DNA from: Cerioporus squamosus
Lineage: Eukaryota > Basidiomycota > Agaricomycetes > Polyporales > Polyporaceae
Reading direction: 5' to 3'
Assembly (NCBI GenBank): GCA_022592435.1
Contig: JABYQS010000986.1
Span: forward strand, 1-10,079
DNA: 10,079 nt
In this document: in pieces, positions 1-5,299 of the stretch
Position numbering within the stretch: position 1 is the stretch's first letter
Layout: every line of letters begins with the position of its first letter
The notes under the pieces: model-generated
Told to the model about the DNA's origin: nothing
Database searches by the model: none
The model's input: the letters and a program-made list of their open reading frames with translations, nothing else
Translations under genes and position numbers: made by a program

Positions 1-35
1 TGTGCATGCCGGTAACAGGGTTCAAGGCCACTCAC

Positions 36-1327
36 CCCATAATCATTATGCGCGTCCTCGACGGGGGCCTGAAGCAGGTCAAACGTTAAGACGAATAGGT
101 GGGAGCACACTGAGACCTAGCTCGACGTACCCCTCCTTTGGCAACCGTAATCACAGGAGCATTGCGTGGAGGATTGACCTCCACATGTATTTCCCGTCCT
201 TCTCCGGCTCCACCGTGATATGGACCTCCCAACTCGCTGGAAGCACTCAGAATGACGACAGCAGACTTGCGTAGAGCAGGAGTCACTCACCACCAAGGTC
301 ATAGTGAAACAAGATAGCAATGTCCTTGTTGGAGCACCGGCCCTCGCTCAGGTTGTTCCTCGACCTCCACGCCCACACGTCCCCCAGCGTGACCTCAGCG
401 TCCTTCTTGACCGGCACCTCGAGCTGTGCCCACAGCACATCCCACGGATCGTTCATGTCCAGCGGTGGATTGTGCTGCTGTTTTCTCGCGCCTTTCGGGG
501 TAATCCGCATGGCAGAATCGCGCTCGCTCTTCGAGTACTTGATGACCCATTCCTGGAACGCGACGATGTCCTCCCGCCTGTCCGGGGCCTCCGGGACTCT
601 GAACGAGCGGTGTTTCTTGACCTCGCCTTTGCGCGGACCGTTCGGCGAGTAGAGCTCCACGTGCGTGACGACCTCGGCCTCGTGCAGGTGGTGCCCCGAC
701 CAGCCGAAGATGAGCAGGATGAGGCGGTAGAGGTGCGCGAAGGTGAAGGAGAGCGGGAGCCTCACCACACGGTACACGCCGTTGAAGCGGGAGAGCTGGA
801 AACGCAGCTGGATGACTATGTCGCTAGGCGGCGGCAGGACGGACGAGGGATCCGGGGTGTCGTCGGGTTCCGGTGTTGGGGCGTATTCGTCTCGGAAGCC
901 GAAGCCGTAGGGGTCCCAGTCGGGGCGAAGACGCTTGGAAGCAGAGGGCCGCGCTGCCTGCTCTGGGTCGTCGACGTCCTCGATGCGTCGCTTGGATGGG
1001 GCGGCTGCTTGCATAGCTTGCATAGCGATCTCTAGGATGTTGGATGGCTCTTCGCTACCACTGGAATCGGAGTCGCTACTGTCGGAATCGCTGCTGTCAC
1101 TGTCGCTACTATCGGAGTCGCTGCTGTCACTGCCTTCAGCCTCCTCTTCGAGCGCTGCGTTCTGTTCGATGAGATAACAACACAAGACTGAAGCGACCTG
1201 GTAAGTGCTCTGGATCGCAGGAAGAGCAAAGACCCAGTAGCATGGAGCACTCACCAAGTAGCAGGTACTCTTCGAACTCGTCTTCGAACTCCTCGTCGTC
1301 GTCGTCGTCCCAGAGGTTGTTAAACAT
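36..1327 (-). CDS. Plasmid pRiA4b ORF-3-like domain protein with acidic Ser-Asp N-terminus (3' end outside window)
   Basis: No function is known for this family; the domain (first described from Agrobacterium plasmid pRiA4b) is expanded in mushroom-forming fungi. Exons read on the minus strand: 1327-1255, 1187-291, 236-131, 68-36, with introns of 67, 54 and 62 bp, GTGAGT or GTACGT donors, and another GTGAGT donor at 35, so the gene continues past the left edge. The N-terminus MFNNLWDDDDDEE is very acidic, then residues about 44-68 form a Ser-Asp repeat like a casein kinase 2 substrate, with basic KRR and KRLR patches after it suggesting a nuclear protein. The domain starts near residue 148 (IQLRFQLSRFNGVYRVVRLP, then GWSGHHLHEAEV) and continues over introns with YDLG, SWEVHITVE and GGAPVED, the usual order. 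Exon 3 only joins exon 4 in frame if one base is added near 193-195. The start at 1327 is the only ATG giving the acidic leader. Confidence 0.72.
193..195 (-). other. Apparent one-base frameshift in the pRiA4b ORF-3-like gene
   Basis: Upstream of this GGG run (minus sense) the exon reads SWEVHITVEPEKDG; downstream the family-like frame is HVEVNPPRNAPVITVAKGG. The two are offset so that one added base joins them, and only then does exon 3 end in the phase needed by the GTACGT donor at 130 and exon 4. Sequencing undercall or real mutation cannot be told apart here. Confidence 0.5.
1057..1131 (-). repeat. In-frame 15-bp tandem repeat coding Ser-Asp pentapeptides
   Basis: About five copies of a 15-nt unit encode (SDSSD)n within the pRiA4b ORF-3-like protein. 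Copies differ mainly at third positions (tcg/tca, gat/gac), so the peptide is conserved more than the DNA, which points to selection on the acidic, phosphorylatable tract rather than very recent slippage. Confidence 0.8.
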
Positions 1328-1363
1328 TCACAGTCGAAGCAGTGGGTGGGGCGTCGCTAAGAG

Positions 1364-1433
1364 GTGGGTCGCAAGTGGGTCGCGCCGGATTCGCGACTCC
1401 ACTCGAATGTGCCCGAGTCGCGACGAGCACGTG
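1364..1433 (-). promoter_or_regulatory. Promoter-like cluster: direct repeat, 9-bp inverted repeat and E-box
   Basis: Just upstream of the ATG at 1327, GTGGGTCGC occurs twice in tandem (1364-1372, 1375-1383). TCGCGACTC (1391-1399) is mirrored perfectly by GAGTCGCGA (1415-1423) over a 15-bp spacer. CACGTG follows at 1428-1433; read on the minus strand it is ATCACGTG, the Cbf1-type bHLH core. Motif identity is seen; regulatory use is inferred. Confidence 0.4.
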
Positions 1434-1670
1434 ATCGCGACCACTGCATCACTGACTCCTGTGGGAAGTTAGAGGGTGGACCAAGGTCGCCCTGCTCATT
1501 GCCACCTACAGGAGGACCATGTAGCCAGGCGAATTCGCGAACTAGGAGAGGGGAGAGACCCAAGAAGCATGGCAAGGACATCAGGAAATGCGTTTGGTGC
1601 TATCCCGGCTGTGCGGTGCTAGGCGGAGCGACAGCGCGATAGAGATCCCCCCCATCATACCGAGCCGCCG

Positions 1671-1972
1671 GTCTCTGCCCGGAGCGCCCTGTCTCTACCT
1701 GGCTCTATCCGGAGCAGCTGTCTCTATCCAGCTCTGTCCAGAGACATGTCCGAGCCCTCTCCCTTCCCCTCTCCCCATTCCACCTCAATATTCTGTTCTT
1801 AACGGCTGACTACTGCCCCATCATGATCGCATTTCCATGGTAAGAGCCATTCTGCCCCTCCGGTACCAGTGTCCAGTAAGTGATCACAGAGCTCGAGCTT
1901 GCCGACGGGAAAATGATTCCCCGATAGCTCGGATAGAGTCGGATAGAGCCCATAGAGCCACAGAGACGCCTG
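1671..1972. repeat. Degenerate inverted-repeat element (MITE-like remnant or decayed satellite)
   Basis: The left arm (about 1671-1740) contains three loose copies of a unit starting GTCTCT and including GGCTCTATCC. The right arm (about 1921-1972) contains tandem copies of the complement, GGATAGAGYC, ending in CAGAGAC. An exact 11-bp pair is GGCTCTATCCG at 1701-1711 and CGGATAGAGCC at 1940-1950. The interior has no coding potential that I can support. No clear target-site duplication was seen, so the class is uncertain. Confidence 0.45.
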
Positions 1973-2481
1973 TCTCCGCACAGCAAATAACGCGTTTCCT
2001 GATGGAAGTGGAAATACTGGCTAATGCTAGCAGACTGATCACTGGAAAGGCGGCATCGTTTCCCTGTTCAGGAAATGTTGTGGAAATGGTAACTGTAAAG
2101 TTAAGCTCTGTCATCCGCCGAAAGGCTCCAGAAATTGTGGTGTTTGCACCTCTCCCGGCCAAGGAAAGGTCGCGGGAGCCTTTCCTGATATTGGAGAGGC
2201 ATACATCTTCAGTTCAGGTAAGCATTCGGAAATTGGTTCCTTTTCTCCAGTTTACCCACCATTTCTTGCGGTCGGGAAGGATACGTTCTTTGCAGTGGAT
2301 GTAGCAAGTTATTGGGTACGGCGTGTTTCTCGCCGCATTGGAACAGAACCTACGGGGGTACCCTACGTCTCAAATCGAAGAGTGGAGTATAATACTAGTA
2401 CAAGATACGATACGCAGACCAGTTGTACGTTCCAGTAGGATCACCAATATTGCATATAATAGTCCAAGTGAGGTAGGGCAT

Positions 2482-4503
2482 CTACTCCCCCGCAACCTTC
2501 TCCCCAAGCACACTCGACGACGCCGGCGCATCGCCCTCGACTTCGGTGTCCACATCATCCTCGACGTCCGTATGATCTCCGCTCCGCCGCTCGTCGTCCC
2601 GTGCAATCTCGCTCCGCATCTTCGCGACGTCCTGGTCGACCTTGGATGCGACACGGTCGACAGCGGCCTGTGCGAGCGACACGCGTGCGCGGTGCGCCTT
2701 GAGATGCGCGGCGCGACGAGGAGGACGCTTGAGCCGGCGACGCGCGACCATCACGGGTACGGAGCATTTCTGGATCAGGTAGTGCGAGGTCGAGCCCAGG
2801 AGGATGCCCTTGAGGTTGCCCAGACCACGAGAACCGACGATGAGCATTACGGGCTCGTAGAAGTCCACGATATCTATGCGAGAAGTGGCTTAAGCGTCGT
2901 GAAAGCTGAACACGCTCAAGCTACATACCTAGGAGCATGTGCCGGCTGTTTTTCGCGTGCCACGCTTGACATTGTATCTTAACGTTGAGACGCGTACGTT
3001 GAAGGAGACCTGTAGCTTGTCGCACAAGGATATACGCCAAAGCTTGCCGCTGTTGCAACCAATACCGCTTGGTGAGCCCCGGTTGGAAAGCGTCGGTATT
3101 TGTACACACCTCCTGTTGTGCGCGCAACTTCGTAGCGCGATCGGCAGGGTTAGGGATCTGAGGGTCAACTGTTTGGAACGGAAAGGACGGCTCAGCGGTC
3201 AACCCCACGGGGACTCGACGTATCGACGTACCCTTCCCCTCGTTCTCTACCACCGTCACGATGATGCTAAAGCGCCTATGAGTGCGTAGTCTACGAAGAC
3301 GTAATGATATACTCACAGTTCATCCCCATCCCTAAGCACCGTTCCAATCCCCCACTCCAAAGCGTATCGACTCTCTTCACTGAGGTCACTTGCGAGGACA
3401 TACCGCCTCCCCGGTCTTCCCGTCTCCTTGCGGATCTGCTCCGGATCGCCATGCGTGATGGATATGACACAGCGATCTCTCTGAAACATCGGGCGGGAGG
3501 TATTCAACGGCAACGTATCGTGCGGCTTCGTCGACTTGCGTCTTCTCGGATTTCGGCCCTGGCCACCATTCAAGGTCGACGGGAAATATGGCTCGGGCGG
3601 CACGATGACATTGACACCCTCGCCAAGATAGTCTGGGAGATCTTGCTCAACAGAGCTGGCGGGGACTAGGGCGTTGGCTTCGGTATTCTGCTCCGTGATA
3701 TCATCGAACTGCTGCTCTCCCTCGCTCCAGGACTCTTCGGATCCGCTGTCTTCGTCCGCGTCCTCTTCACCGGACTCGTCATCCGACTGGGAGGAGAACG
3801 AGAATGCGTTCCGGGGGCGTATGCGGGAGACCTCCGCGTCAGACTCTACGTCCGATTGGGAGAGGGCAGCAACGGTGGGGGAGGAATCGCGTGAGCGCAG
3901 CCGCCGGAGATGGAAGGGGGACTGGCTGCGTGCGCGCGAGCGGGAGTCGTCGCGGTCTGTCTGAGTGCCGGCGAACGAAGAGGAACGTGCCCTATCCTTG
4001 TCCTTCTCCTTCCTCACAGACCGGCCACGCTCTTCGTCACCTCCACTGCTCCGCGTCAACGAGAGGGACGACAACATGGAACCAAGCGACATCTTGCCGA
4101 AGGAGCCGCGGTTCGGTTCGGGGGATTTGAAGGGTGCGGTCGTGGCGTTGGACTGTGTTGACACGGAGGAGATGGTGCGTTCGAGTGCATTCTGTGAATT
4201 GGGATCGTCCTGGGTCAGTTCCGCTATTGAACCCGAGCGCCTCTTCATGGCGAGCGGGGTGGGGGAGACGAGTGAGACGAGCGATTGCCCGGAGTTGGAG
4301 CGCTTGAACGGGAGGATGCCCGCAACGCCAGAGCCGCTAGGCGGGGGAGAGCTGGGGACGTTTTCGTACGTCTGCTCCTTGCCCTCGACTGGGGTGGGGA
4401 GTACGGGCTCCTTGGTCGAGACACTGTACCGGCCTATCCAGCTGCGCCTGCGCGACGACTTGGTCGAGCTGGACGAGCCTTCAGCCTTGTCGCGGTCGGC
4501 CAT
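2482..4503 (-). CDS. Universal stress protein (UspA) domain protein with long disordered N-terminus
   Basis: A Usp-family, Rossmann-like nucleotide-binding protein presumed to act in stress responses; its exact partners are unknown. Exons on the minus strand are 4503-3317, 3266-3110, 3049-2929 and 2873-2482; introns are 50, 60 and 55 bp, all GT-AG. The spliced length is exactly 1857 nt, giving 618 residues with no frameshift. Residues 1-340 are low-complexity: Ser/Arg/Pro-rich stretches, then an acidic SGEEDADEDSGSEE patch. The Usp fold starts near residue 345 (RCVISITHG, then YVLASDLSEESRYALEWGIG, then LLIIVTVVENE) and includes the ATP-binding signature G-2x-G-9x-G-S at G502, G505, G515-S516. 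A charged tail of about 90 residues (RRRLKRPPRRAAHLKAHRAR, then acidic) follows. The start is an ATG at 4503. The ATP signature predicts nucleotide binding. Confidence 0.88.
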
Positions 4504-4729
4504 ACCCGTGCTTCACCGGTGGCGTGCGAGGGGAACGGACGGAGATGGGGTGCGTGGGTTGTGCGGGGAGAGCTCACCTCGGCCTTGCTAGCTTCTCCAG
4601 ACAGAGCCTGTGCAAGGACGAGGAGTTCAGCGCGATGTGGAGGAAGACAGGATGTGGGAGAAGGGGATGCAGCGAGGACGGAGTCAACTGTCAAGGACGG
4701 AACGGGGACGAGGCGGGGCACTATAGAGC
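4504..4729 (-). promoter_or_regulatory. Presumed promoter / 5' region of the Usp gene
   Basis: This 226-bp gap separates the Usp ATG from the stop codon of the candidate small gene. It is GC-rich with no clear TATA box in the right position. Apart from its location I see no strong motif. Confidence 0.3.
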
Positions 4730-5020
4730 TTAATACCAAGAGCGCGCTACCGCCAGCAGGAGTTCGGGGACAAAGCTTGGCAACACTGCTTTACGTGACT
4801 GCAGAGCGGATGGACGAGAAAGCAAGAACTTGAACGAGAAACCCACATAATCTGCAGCCGCGTTGACCTTCCCGCCCTTCATCTACGATGTATCTGGACC
4901 ATGAGAACATGTCTGGCGGCGTTCGACAGGCTAGACCTTCACCTCGAGCGCGTATTTCGCAGTCTTCGTCGGGATGCCAAGCTCGCGCAGCTGCGCGACG
5001 TTGTCGCGCGAGTAAGACAT
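4730..5020 (-). CDS. Candidate small UBA-like protein (about 76 residues)
   Basis: I infer a two-exon gene. Exon 1 (5020-4943) encodes MSYSRDNVAQLRELGIPTKT then AKYALE; a 60-bp intron (4942-4883, donor GTGAAG, acceptor CGTAG) leads to exon 2 (4882-4730), starting MKGGKVNAAADYVGFSF and ending at TAA. Together the pattern L-x-x-LG-I-x(4)-A-x-x-AL ... GG-x-VNAAADY resembles a ubiquitin-associated (UBA) three-helix domain, which would bind ubiquitin. An intron shifted by six bases (4936-4877) gives almost the same protein, EVKGG instead of EMKGG. A second intron from GTGGGT at about 4846 to CTGCAG (48 bp, pyrimidine-rich) would change the C-terminus. Without splicing the frame stops after 29 residues. 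It lies downstream of the peptidase on the same strand with about 280 bp between. The UBA call rests on residue pattern only. Confidence 0.42.
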
Positions 5021-5299
5021 ACTGACAGCAAGTCACCGATGCCAAGGACAGCAGATATAAAGCGAGGGTTGCAGAAGCACAGCGGCAGGTGGAGTACGTG
5101 GTACAGAGTCAGATGCTCGGATCCATCGATAACACGGACACTTTGCTTCCGTCGTGCGGCAAGCTGATGCCGACAACATAGCACAGCCGATGGGCCCAGC
5201 ACACATGAGGTTAGCAACGAGTTGGGGTGTGTCAGTAATAAGTATGCTACATGTTTCCTACAGAGTCCGAAGTATGTGTATCGTTGAGGTTTTTTCGCC

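Larger units (their letters stand above)
1328..2481. other. Gene-poor interval between two minus-strand genes
   Basis: I find no supported gene in these roughly 1.15 kb. Open frames such as the plus-strand one across 1837-2304 have no recognisable domain and overlap repeat material. The right part should hold the 3' untranslated region of the Usp gene and the left part the promoter of the pRiA4b ORF-3-like gene. Base composition is more mixed than in the genes, with a pyrimidine-rich run near 1755-1790. A repeat element lies at 1671-1972. Confidence 0.6.

Noticed and set aside
304..1035. Long plus-strand open frame (243 codons) over the pRiA4b-like gene
   Set aside because: It lies antisense to a gene with a recognisable domain, has no domain of its own and mirrors the codon bias of the real gene.
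1692..1972. CRISPR-like array from repeated GTCTCT / GGATAGAG units
   Set aside because: Units are short, degenerate, directly adjacent and in opposing orientation, in a fungal genome; this is not spaced identical repeats.
1837..2304. Plus-strand open frame of 155 codons in the gene-poor interval
   Set aside because: No recognisable domain, overlaps the inverted-repeat element and lacks a convincing codon pattern.
2323..2982. Plus-strand open frame of 219 codons across the Usp 3' exon
   Set aside because: It is antisense to the Usp ATP-binding exon and crosses its splice sites; its Arg/Asp-rich sequence is typical of a shadow frame in GC-rich DNA.
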